From: Gemmatimonadota bacterium
GTDB lineage: Bacteria; Latescibacterota; UBA2968; UBA8231
Assembly (NCBI GenBank): GCA_018673255.1
Contig: JABHDC010000105.1
Location: 1 to 20,718 of the forward strand
DNA: 20,718 bases
Reading direction: 5' to 3'
The notes beneath the pieces are model-generated. The model had not been told where the DNA came from, did no database searches, and saw only the letters and a list, made by a program, of their open reading frames with translations. Below are positions 1-6,589 of this stretch, in pieces. The position numbers and the translations under genes were made by a program. The first letter of the stretch is position 1. Every line of letters begins with the position of its first letter.

Positions 1-66
1 CATTGCGCCGACATCGGTCAATGCGAATCCCCCCCGCGAAGATATCTCGACCGCCAGCATCCTCAA
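1..66 (-). CDS. Possible 5' end of a minus-strand gene cut by the left edge
   Basis: A minus-strand frame opens at a TTG (64-66), with an ATG two codons later (58-60), and stays open to base 1. It gives about 20 residues beginning MLAVEIS and containing FALTDVG. That pattern resembles the first beta strands of medium-chain zinc alcohol dehydrogenases, which often begin with a short strand followed by an LxDV-type turn. An AAGG lies about 6 nt upstream of the TTG. The fragment is too short to decide whether it is a gene at all, and the family guess is weak. Confidence 0.2.
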   Translation of the reverse strand, partial: MRMLAVEISSRGGFALTDVGAM

Positions 67-527
67 TGCGGGCCTTGCCGAACGCGATCAGGACTGATTC
101 AGCGCGGCCACGGGTCGCTGTGGCGAACCGTCACCGAGAAGCCACTCACGGCCGCGAGGCGATCCTGGGACACACCACCACCACTTGCTCGTTCTGCTCA
201 ATCTGGCCCCGCTTTATAACTGCTCCCGGATACTCCGAATCTCCGGGGTGAACTCCGGAACCCGGGATGAAGGCCAGAACCCGGAGCAGATCTCCTCTCA
301 GGATCAGGTGACCGTGTAGGCGACGGTCTTCTTCTCGTCCTCCGTGAGAAAGACAGCTCCATGAGGGGCCCAGATCGTACCCGGGCCCAGTCCGTTGACC
401 CAGACCGAGGGATGTGAGCACGACAGACTCACGATAGTCCCTCATATTTACGGGCTATCCGCAGCAACTGCACCCCTCGTCAATCGCATTGCTTCGTGAG
501 CGATCGACGGCGATGGAGGGAGATGGG
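67..527. other. Stretch without a confident gene; possible degraded coding sequence
   Basis: No open frame here has convincing protein character. On the minus strand a short frame ending at a TGA (304-306) reads plausibly for about 40 residues, including WVNGLGPGTIWAPHG and LTEDEKKT, but it is preceded by an in-frame stop and has only a GTG as possible start. It may be the tail of a decayed gene. Bases 241-286 are rich in CCGG elements: CTCCGGG (241-247) pairs with CCCGGAG (280-286), and GAACCCGG occurs twice (258-265 and 277-284). The promoter of the following DNA-glycosylase gene presumably lies at about 430-500, but no clear -35/-10 pair is visible. Confidence 0.4.
515..521 (+). promoter_or_regulatory. 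Ribosome binding site that sets the alkD-like start
   Basis: GGAGGGA lies 6 nt before the ATG at 528. The same frame is open further upstream from a TTG at 489 and an ATG at 513, but neither has a comparable purine-rich site. The protein homologous to AlkD also begins close to residue 528. Confidence 0.6.
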
Positions 528-1265
528 ATGGACTACACAGCGCTGGCCGATGAACTGAGTCGCCGCCTGCAGGCGGCTGGAACACCTGAACGGGCAGCGA
601 GCGAAAAAGCCTATCTCAAGAGTGACCTGACGTTCTACGGTGTGACCGTACCGGCCGCCCGCAAGATCGTGAACCAGTTCCTGAAACAGATCGAGCTGGC
701 AAAGCGCACGCAGGTGACAGGGCTGATCAGGGTCTTGTGGAAACATCCGGTACATGAGCTACGTTTCGCTGCAACAGAGATCATCGGGCGGCATCGCGAT
801 CTGTTGCGTGCGTCAGATCTGCGCTTGCTGGAGCGTCTGCTGCGTGAGTGTCGAGGCTGGGCCCTGCTGGACCAGCTGGCGACGCAGACCGGGCTGATTC
901 TTGAACGTCTGGGTAATGCGACCCCCCTGCTGGATCGCTGGGCGGCGGATGAGGATTTCTGGATCCGGCGGGCGGCACTGCTGGCCGATCTGATTCCACT
1001 GCGTGAGGGACGGGGTGACTTCGAGCGATTTTCGGGCTATGCTGACATGATGCTGGATGAGAAGGAGTTCTTCATCCGCAAGGCGATCGGTTGGGTTCTG
1101 CGGGACACGTCGCGTCGTCGCCCTGAACTCGTCATCACATTTGCCGCACCCAGGGTGCACCGGATGTCCGGGGTGACGGTGCGAGAGGTCGTGCGGCAGC
1201 TTGAGCCAGAGATTGCTGAGCAATTGATGGCAGGATACAAGGCGCGGTCGTCCGTCGATATCTGA
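528..1265 (+). CDS. alkD: AlkD-like DNA alkylation repair glycosylase
   Basis: This 245-residue protein matches the HEAT-repeat DNA glycosylase family AlkC/AlkD, which removes N3- and N7-alkylated purines from DNA without flipping the base. Length is close to the usual 230-240. The residues that define the AlkD active site appear to be present: Trp111 and Asp115 (four apart, in GWALLDQL), the arginine pair at 147-148 in FWIRRAALL, and Trp189 in FFIRKAIGWVLR. By alignment from memory these correspond to the Bacillus cereus residues Trp109, Asp113, Arg148 and Trp187. I chose the ATG at 528 because of its ribosome site. The gene stands alone and converges on the amidohydrolase gene with a gap of only 30 bp, so it is probably a single-gene unit unrelated to its catabolic neighbours. 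Activity is expected but not proven. Confidence 0.9.
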   Translation: MDYTALADELSRRLQAAGTPERAASEKAYLKSDLTFYGVTVPAARKIVNQFLKQIELAKRTQVTGLIRVLWKHPVHELRFAATEIIGRHRDLLRASDLRLLERLLRECRGWALLDQLATQTGLILERLGNATPLLDRWAADEDFWIRRAALLADLIPLREGRGDFERFSGYADMMLDEKEFFIRKAIGWVLRDTSRRRPELVITFAAPRVHRMSGVTVREVVRQLEPEIAEQLMAGYKARSSVDI

Positions 1266-1295
1266 AAACTGACAGGTAGCGAACAGGTCCGCCGC

Positions 1296-2558
1296 CTACT
1301 TCACCCGCTCGCCCGCCTGAAATACCGCCACGACGCGACGCACGGCACGCACGTCCCAGGTCGGGTCGCCATCGAAGGCGACCAGATCTGCCACCTTGCC
1401 CACCTCGATCGTACCCAGTTCATCGGCCAGGCCAATCGCCTCGGCGGAGATCCGCGTCGCCGACTCCAACGCCTCGCCTGGAGTGAATCCGACTTCGACG
1501 AGCAATTCCAGATCGTAGTCGAGGTGACCGAAGGCCAGATCGTTTACACCCGAATCGGTACCGGGTACGATCCGCCCCTTCATGCAGTAGTCGAGCAGGC
1601 GCCGCATGATGTCGAGTCGCCCCTCGGCACGTCTCTCGAGCGCCTCGAGTTCCAGCAATTCCTCACCCGATGCACTGCCCTCGTCGCGACGCTGGCGCAG
1701 AGCGCTGACCTGCGGCCAGCGACACCATGCCTGGAGGGTCGGACTGATCCAGATCCCACACTCGGCCATCATCTCTGCCAGCTTCGGATCAAAGCGCAGT
1801 TCACCGTCTGGATCGAGGAATTCTGCATGCTCCATGAGATCGATCCCGGCGGCCACGGCATTCACCATGGACTCCTTCGCCCGGCAATGGGCCGCCGTGA
1901 GCCGGTGGAAGCGCTGTGCCTCGTGCACGGCCGCATGTAACTCAGCCTGGGAATACGAAGCGCGGCCCGGTATCGTACCTGCTGTGCCGCCACCGGATGC
2001 CATGATCTTGATATAGTCGGCGCCCTCGTGTACGAGCCTTCGTACGGAACGGCGGATCTCATCCTCTCCATCAGCAATCTCGTTGCACATGTGGAAGTGG
2101 CCACCCGTACAGGTGATGGGTCGACCGGAGACCTGCATGCGCGGCCCGGGGATATAACCCCGACTCAACCCCTCCTTGAGAGTGAATCCGACGCGATTGC
2201 GGGCACCGTGCTCACGGATCGTGGTGATCCCCGCCTGTAGATGACGCTGAAGATTCAGCGCGCCCGTGAGCACCATCATCTCGTCTGACTCCGAGAACAT
2301 CTCTGCATAGGGGCGGCCATCGCCGGCCAGACTCAGATGGGTATGACTATCGATGAGGCCCGGCGCCAGGCAGGCCTCCCCCAGATCAATCACCTCCGTA
2401 CCGGGGGGCGCCTGGGCCGCCATGGCGGCGTGGTCACCGACGGCGACAATTCGCCCTTCACTGACCAGGACCGCACCCTCTCTGCGTGAGGGTCCGCCGA
2501 GGCCATCGGCCAGACGACCGGCCTTGATCATCCGATGAGACACTGTGGGTATCATCAT
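1296..2558 (-). CDS. Metal-dependent amidohydrolase (imidazolonepropionase / prolidase-like group)
   Basis: The product (420 residues) is a cytoplasmic TIM-barrel amidohydrolase that hydrolyses a C-N bond in an amide or cyclic imide; the substrate is not predictable. Seen in order: an N-terminal composite beta domain, the metal motif HTH at 72-74, probable carboxylated Lys184 in YIKIMASGG, His224 in TAAHC, His244 in LMEHAE, Asp335 in PGTDSG, and the C-terminal signature GTIEVGKVADLVAFDGDP. All residues for a binuclear site are present. A purine-rich run, GGAGGA (2563-2568), lies inside what would be an upstream GTG-started extension, so translation more likely starts at the ATG at 2558 or the adjacent one at 2555. 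The gene lies 15 bp after the nucleoside-hydrolase-like gene and is the last of a three-gene operon. Closest relatives are broadly annotated as amidohydrolases or Xaa-Pro dipeptidases. Confidence 0.88.
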   Translation of the reverse strand: MMIPTVSHRMIKAGRLADGLGGPSRREGAVLVSEGRIVAVGDHAAMAAQAPPGTEVIDLGEACLAPGLIDSHTHLSLAGDGRPYAEMFSESDEMMVLTGALNLQRHLQAGITTIREHGARNRVGFTLKEGLSRGYIPGPRMQVSGRPITCTGGHFHMCNEIADGEDEIRRSVRRLVHEGADYIKIMASGGGTAGTIPGRASYSQAELHAAVHEAQRFHRLTAAHCRAKESMVNAVAAGIDLMEHAEFLDPDGELRFDPKLAEMMAECGIWISPTLQAWCRWPQVSALRQRRDEGSASGEELLELEALERRAEGRLDIMRRLLDYCMKGRIVPGTDSGVNDLAFGHLDYDLELLVEVGFTPGEALESATRISAEAIGLADELGTIEVGKVADLVAFDGDPTWDVRAVRRVVAVFQAGERVK

Positions 2559-2573
2559 CTCTTCCTCCACTGT

Positions 2574-3542
2574 TCAGTGAGAGAGCGAGCCGATCATCAG
2601 GTCCTCCACGATCTGCGCCAATACCGCATCGGACACGAGGGATTCGATCCACGAACGCTCGTGTCCTTCGTGGTCGGGCGACCACTCGTGCTCGCCCGTC
2701 TCTGCGTCGAAGCGCAGCCCCAGGCCCCCATGCTCCGCGAAGATCTCACCACAACCTCGTACAGCCCGGATAACGGCCAGCTGATCCCAGCTGGATCTCG
2801 CCCCTGATGGCCGTCCCCAGTTGTTCAGCCAGATTTCGAAGGCACGCCGCACGGGATGCGTTGCGGGAGCTGCCTGCACGAAGCGGGGCCCGACGAGGAC
2901 GTCGCCACCCAGCTCGCTCACCGTGACGGGTCCTGGCCACCGGTTCACAACGGCGGCCGCACCAATCTTGTCCATTCGCCAGTTGAAGCCGTCATGCCCC
3001 CTCGGGTAGATGCCCAGCGCCATCGTGACCAACCGCTCAACCTTGGCTGTGATCAATTCTCGACCGCTCAGTACCGAGATATCGTCCGGGGGTGAGTCGA
3101 GCAACTGCTGCAGCGCCGTGAGTGTGCCCACGGCACAGATCGTCACAGACTGATCCTCGGCGTCAACCAGGGCTTGCCGGTACAGGCGCAGAGCATCGGG
3201 GTATTCAGGGCACGGATGATCCGCTTCCCAATCACGACCGATCACCTCGTTGTAGAGCTGCTTGTTCTCGCCAGCCAGTCTCGCCAGCATCTCCTGGTAG
3301 ACCGAGAACCGAGAAGCAGTCTGCCAGGCGTCGATGCGAACCAACCCGATCGGCACATCAGATCGATCGTAGGCCGAGTTGATCGCATCGACACACAGCG
3401 CGCAGACCCGCTTGGGGATGCTGCAGATCACTGCACTGATCTCGATCTCACCGAGGCGCGCCAGATGATGCAGTACTGCCAGCGCGCCTGTGTCGTCACA
3501 GTCCGTGTCGATATCGGTATCGAGAATCAGGCTCCGCGGCAT
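2574..3542 (-). CDS. Nucleoside-hydrolase-like protein (IUNH fold)
   Basis: This 322-residue protein belongs to the inosine/uridine-preferring nucleoside N-ribohydrolase superfamily, which uses a calcium ion held by an N-terminal aspartate cluster to cut N-glycosidic bonds. The cluster is clear: DTDIDTDCDD at residues 8-17, giving Asp8, 10, 14, 16 and 17, as in the DTDxGTDxDD subfamily. A later segment, GFNWRMD, is comparable to the substrate-binding EFN(x)xxD region. The C-terminal third diverges from characterised enzymes, so the true substrate could be a nucleoside or another ribosyl compound. No signal peptide is seen, so the protein is probably cytoplasmic. The start ATG lies 5 bp after the stop of the metallophosphoesterase gene with only a poor ribosome site, suggesting translational coupling. 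Confidence 0.82.
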   Translation of the reverse strand: MPRSLILDTDIDTDCDDTGALAVLHHLARLGEIEISAVICSIPKRVCALCVDAINSAYDRSDVPIGLVRIDAWQTASRFSVYQEMLARLAGENKQLYNEVIGRDWEADHPCPEYPDALRLYRQALVDAEDQSVTICAVGTLTALQQLLDSPPDDISVLSGRELITAKVERLVTMALGIYPRGHDGFNWRMDKIGAAAVVNRWPGPVTVSELGGDVLVGPRFVQAAPATHPVRRAFEIWLNNWGRPSGARSSWDQLAVIRAVRGCGEIFAEHGGLGLRFDAETGEHEWSPDHEGHERSWIESLVSDAVLAQIVEDLMIGSLSH

Positions 3543-3547
3543 GTTGT

Positions 3548-5653
3548 TCAGTCGGTGAGCACCAAGACACCAAAACCAGAGGGATCATTGGACGCGCCCC
3601 CAGTCGACCACAGGCGATGATGCGAGATGCCGCCCTGCGTATCCAGATCGTTGATCATCACGTCAAAACGCACCCTGTCACCGACCGCCGGCACTGCACC
3701 CGGCTGATTCCGGATTCGTGCATAGGGAAAGGTGACTTCGAGATCGTATCCCCCGTCACGGTGTTTCGCTGCCCAGGTGAACCCGCCATCCCATGAGTTC
3801 GTCCCCACCACCGGTTCATCAGGCCGCCCGGCGGGCAACACATTCTGGCTCACCGACTCGTCGTAGGATGCAGTGCGCCGATCTTCCGCACGGCCGTCGA
3901 CGTAGATCTCGACACCATCGACCTGCCACGCCGACGCCCCTGGCACTTCCACGACATCATCATCATCGATGCGAAAACACAGGTGCAGGCCCGCCGCCGA
4001 CCAGCCAGCCTGTACACGGGCGGTCATGTCTTCATCTCCGGCGTAATGACTGGGGCTCACAATCGTGCGCGAGGCCGAGTCGATCTGCATCCCCCCATCA
4101 CCTGGCCAGTCTCCCAGATCGCCATCGATCTCGGGTGTGGGCATCAAGGCCACGTTGTAGGCAGCCTCACGCAGGACAGCCTGACTGGAGACGGTGGTCT
4201 CGAAGGGAATTCCATCCCCTTCTCCACTCAGACGCATCTCCATGGGCAGTGCGATCCGTCCCCGCCACGCCGGCTGGGACAGCTCTTTGTCAGAGGCCAC
4301 GACATCGATCCAGGCGGATGCTTCGTGGCCACTGGGAATCATCATCTTCTTGGTCGCCGCGCCCTCGACCGTCAATTCCACGTCCACCTCGAAGTCGAGG
4401 ACATTCTCGACCTGGGCCCTGGAACGTCCTTCCTGGTGCTCAAATTCGATCGTCCCCATCAGTTGCTGCAGCCAGGAACCATTCATCCGACGCTTCGTAT
4501 TGGGACCGACGGGGACCTCGAAGTGATCCAGGACCTCGCCTTCGACATCGATCGCCGTCATCTCCAGACGGGATGCACTCACATCGACGGTCAGATAGTG
4601 GTTGGTGGAAACGGCGACCTGCTGATAGGGATTCTCAACGCTGTCGATCTTGTAGAGCGGCGCGCCACCACCACCGGTGACGACGTAGGTCACACCGTCC
4701 TTGACCGATCGCTCGTAAAGATGATCGTGACCATTGAGGACCAGATCGACACCATACATCTCGAACAGAGGCATGACAAAACGCCAGGTCTGATCGATCG
4801 GCCATTCGCGTGGTGTGCCATCTTCATGCCGGCGACCGTGCGGACCGGAGGTCAGCGGCGCATGGTGGAAGGCGGCGATCGTGAAACGCTCACGTGGTGA
4901 ACGAAGTTGCTCGCGCAACCACTCGTATTGCTCATAGCCAGGCTGCATCTGCGAGTTGCTGTCGATGATGAGCAGCGTCACATACTGATAGTCGACGCGA
5001 TACCAGTGCTCGTTTCCAGGCAACTCGAAGAGACTGAAGTAGTGGGACTGCTCTTCCTGTTCGGCCGTGGGTGGAATCGTGATGAACTGTCGAGTGCGTT
5101 CGTGATTGCCGATCGACGGCCACATGGGTACACGAGCCAGCAGGTCGCGAGCCGGTGAGAAGAACTGATCCTTCCACTGTGAGTACTGGCTGCCATCGGC
5201 GGGATAGTCGCCCGTACCAACGATGAAGAGGGCTTCTGGCTCATTCTCATGGATGCGTTGAGACACCTTGTGCCACACATCCGGCAGCGACCGAACGTCC
5301 CCGAGCGTAATGAAACGATAGGCGGCCGGTGCCTCGGGCAACGTGCGGAATTCGCGCTTGTCACTGTCGAAGCCACTGCCCTTCAGCCGGTACTGGTAGC
5401 GCGTATCGGGCTCCAGATCATCCAACGTGAAGATGTGGTGACGATCGGCTGCCCGGGCGACCGTCCTCTTCTCACCGCCATCTGCGCGTCGCCAGGTCAT
5501 TGTGACCTCGACCGGCTCGGCATGATCGATCACGATGGTCATGGTGTTCGTCCCTGGCTGGAGCAGGAATGGACCACAGTCGAAGGGTGCCGCCCAAGCA
5601 GAGCCGGATGTCAGCAGGATGGCGGAGATACAGAGCAGGCGCGTCAGTCGCAC
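3548..5653 (-). CDS. Exported metallophosphoesterase (purple acid phosphatase-like) with C-terminal CBM9-like domain
   Basis: The 701-residue protein starts at a GTG with AGAGAG 7 nt upstream. Residues 1-22 form a signal peptide (basic start, LLCISAILL core, AWA cleavage region). Residues about 25-110 look like the fibronectin-like N-terminal domain of purple acid phosphatases (LEPDTRYQYRL). The catalytic domain carries all five calcineurin-like motifs: GD (Asp119), GDY (Asp149), GNHE (Asn183, His184), FHH (His263/264) and NGHDH (His309, His311). After a linker domain, residues about 500-701 begin with IDGDLGDWPG and form a CBM9-like domain of the kind also seen in DUF5916 proteins. It probably acts in the periplasm or outside the cell on phosphate mono- or diesters. 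It is the first gene of a three-gene operon. The frame stays open to 5815, but that extension would overlap the divergent gene and hide the signal peptide. Confidence 0.88.
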   Translation of the reverse strand: MRLTRLLCISAILLTSGSAWAAPFDCGPFLLQPGTNTMTIVIDHAEPVEVTMTWRRADGGEKRTVARAADRHHIFTLDDLEPDTRYQYRLKGSGFDSDKREFRTLPEAPAAYRFITLGDVRSLPDVWHKVSQRIHENEPEALFIVGTGDYPADGSQYSQWKDQFFSPARDLLARVPMWPSIGNHERTRQFITIPPTAEQEEQSHYFSLFELPGNEHWYRVDYQYVTLLIIDSNSQMQPGYEQYEWLREQLRSPRERFTIAAFHHAPLTSGPHGRRHEDGTPREWPIDQTWRFVMPLFEMYGVDLVLNGHDHLYERSVKDGVTYVVTGGGGAPLYKIDSVENPYQQVAVSTNHYLTVDVSASRLEMTAIDVEGEVLDHFEVPVGPNTKRRMNGSWLQQLMGTIEFEHQEGRSRAQVENVLDFEVDVELTVEGAATKKMMIPSGHEASAWIDVVASDKELSQPAWRGRIALPMEMRLSGEGDGIPFETTVSSQAVLREAAYNVALMPTPEIDGDLGDWPGDGGMQIDSASRTIVSPSHYAGDEDMTARVQAGWSAAGLHLCFRIDDDDVVEVPGASAWQVDGVEIYVDGRAEDRRTASYDESVSQNVLPAGRPDEPVVGTNSWDGGFTWAAKHRDGGYDLEVTFPYARIRNQPGAVPAVGDRVRFDVMINDLDTQGGISHHRLWSTGGASNDPSGFGVLVLTD

Positions 5654-5660
5654 AGGAAGT

Positions 5661-5666
5661 CTCTCT
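5661..5666 (-). promoter_or_regulatory. Ribosome binding site supporting the GTG start at 5653
   Basis: On the minus strand AGAGAG lies 7 nt before the GTG at 5653-5651. This start places the signal peptide at the very N terminus, whereas the upstream ATG at 5815 would add 54 residues with no secretory character. Confidence 0.45.
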
Positions 5667-5694
5667 TGTCGATGGAAGGATGTATTGCTGCGGT

Positions 5695-5724
5695 AGCATA
5701 GCGCAGCCTGGGGCAATGATTCAA
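5695..5724 (-). promoter_or_regulatory. Candidate promoter for the metallophosphoesterase operon
   Basis: On the minus strand TTGAAT (5719-5724) and TATGCT (5695-5700) are 18 bp apart, each matching the sigma-70 boxes at four of six positions. Initiation would fall near 5688 and give a leader of about 35 nt to the GTG start. A 6-bp inverted repeat, GCTGCG/CGCAGC (5687-5692 and 5702-5707), straddles the -10 box and could be a regulator site. The match is modest and the phylum's promoter consensus is unknown. Confidence 0.3.
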
Positions 5725-5749
5725 CTCGCTGGCGGCTGGAGCAACCCGA

Positions 5750-6493
5750 ATGCAGTCTGGCGTGGAGGAACCTGTCATCGACGTCGGTGAGGCTGGCACG
5801 CCCGATGAAACCCATGTCCTGGATCCAGCCAGCGTCCTGGTCGATGGCCGTGTCTTCCTCTACTACTCCGCCGTCTCGCCCACCTGCAGCCGTTCGATCT
5901 GCCTGGCCACATCATCGGACGGGATCCATTTCAGCAAACACGAACAGAATCCCATTGTGATTGGTGGTGGTCCGGAGATCGTGCACCATGAAGGGTGTTT
6001 CTATCTCTACTACTGGGGCAATCGGCCCGGCGGCGGATTCGATCTGCACCTGTCCACATCAGAGGATGGCACAACCTTCACCGCCCATCCGACAGGACCC
6101 GTGCTACCTGTTGGTGGCGCGGGTGCCTGGGACAGTCATACTGTGGAGACACCACGGATCTTCGAAGAGGGTGGTCTCTTCTACATGCTGTTCTGTGGCT
6201 CCGACCGACACAATGACTACCCCCAGAGTGCCGGCCTGGCCACGTCCCGCGATCTGATCCACTGGGAGAAATACGACGGCAATCCCATCTTCGAACGCGG
6301 CGCTGGAGGCCAGTGGGACGAAGGTGCCATCTGGTTCACCACGGTGGAGAAGATCGGCGGTCGCTACTGGCTCTGGTACGAGGGATACGGAGGCGGCACG
6401 GCCCGCACCGTGCCCTACGGCGACTATCTCACTAAGGGGCGGTCGCAGATCGGGCTGGCCACACTGGACGCGGAGTTCTTCTTCGTTCGGTGA
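5750..6493 (+). CDS. Compact beta-propeller glycosidase-like protein (GH43/GH32/GH130-like fold)
   Basis: The 247-residue protein shows the repeating blade pattern of five-bladed propeller glycosidases: DPASVLVDGRVFLYYS at about residue 25, IVHHEGCFYLYYWG near 77, ETPRIFEEGGLFYMLFCG near 133, and a segment with GGRYWLWYEGYGG near 203, each with LATS.DGIHF or TSRDLIHW-type turns. Acidic residues at blade starts (Asp25, Glu133, Glu191 in DEGAIW) are candidates for catalysis. It is shorter than typical GH43 or GH130 enzymes (about 300 or more) and lacks a signal peptide, so it is likely cytoplasmic. GGAG 8 nt upstream supports the ATG. It is divergent from the phosphoesterase operon across a 96-bp gap and converges on the sulfatase gene. 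The exact family and substrate cannot be given. Confidence 0.75.
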   Translation: MQSGVEEPVIDVGEAGTPDETHVLDPASVLVDGRVFLYYSAVSPTCSRSICLATSSDGIHFSKHEQNPIVIGGGPEIVHHEGCFYLYYWGNRPGGGFDLHLSTSEDGTTFTAHPTGPVLPVGGAGAWDSHTVETPRIFEEGGLFYMLFCGSDRHNDYPQSAGLATSRDLIHWEKYDGNPIFERGAGGQWDEGAIWFTTVEKIGGRYWLWYEGYGGGTARTVPYGDYLTKGRSQIGLATLDAEFFFVR

Positions 6494-6589
6494 ATCACAC
6501 TGTAGTCGCGCCGCACCGCGCCGCGAGGCAGCTCTGCGACCCATGTGGCCCCAGTAGCGACCCTGCGGACCTGCCGTCGGTATGGAGTC

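Noticed and set aside
3793..4900. Two overlapping plus-strand open frames of about 300 codons each
   Set aside because: Both lie antisense to the metallophosphoesterase gene, have biased composition (rich in His, Arg, Pro and Ser in one case), and lack recognisable motifs.
5654..5815. An N-terminal extension of 54 residues for the metallophosphoesterase from an ATG at 5815
   Set aside because: It would bury the signal peptide, overlap the divergent propeller gene, and pass through the candidate promoter. The GTG at 5653 has a ribosome site and gives a proper secretory N terminus.
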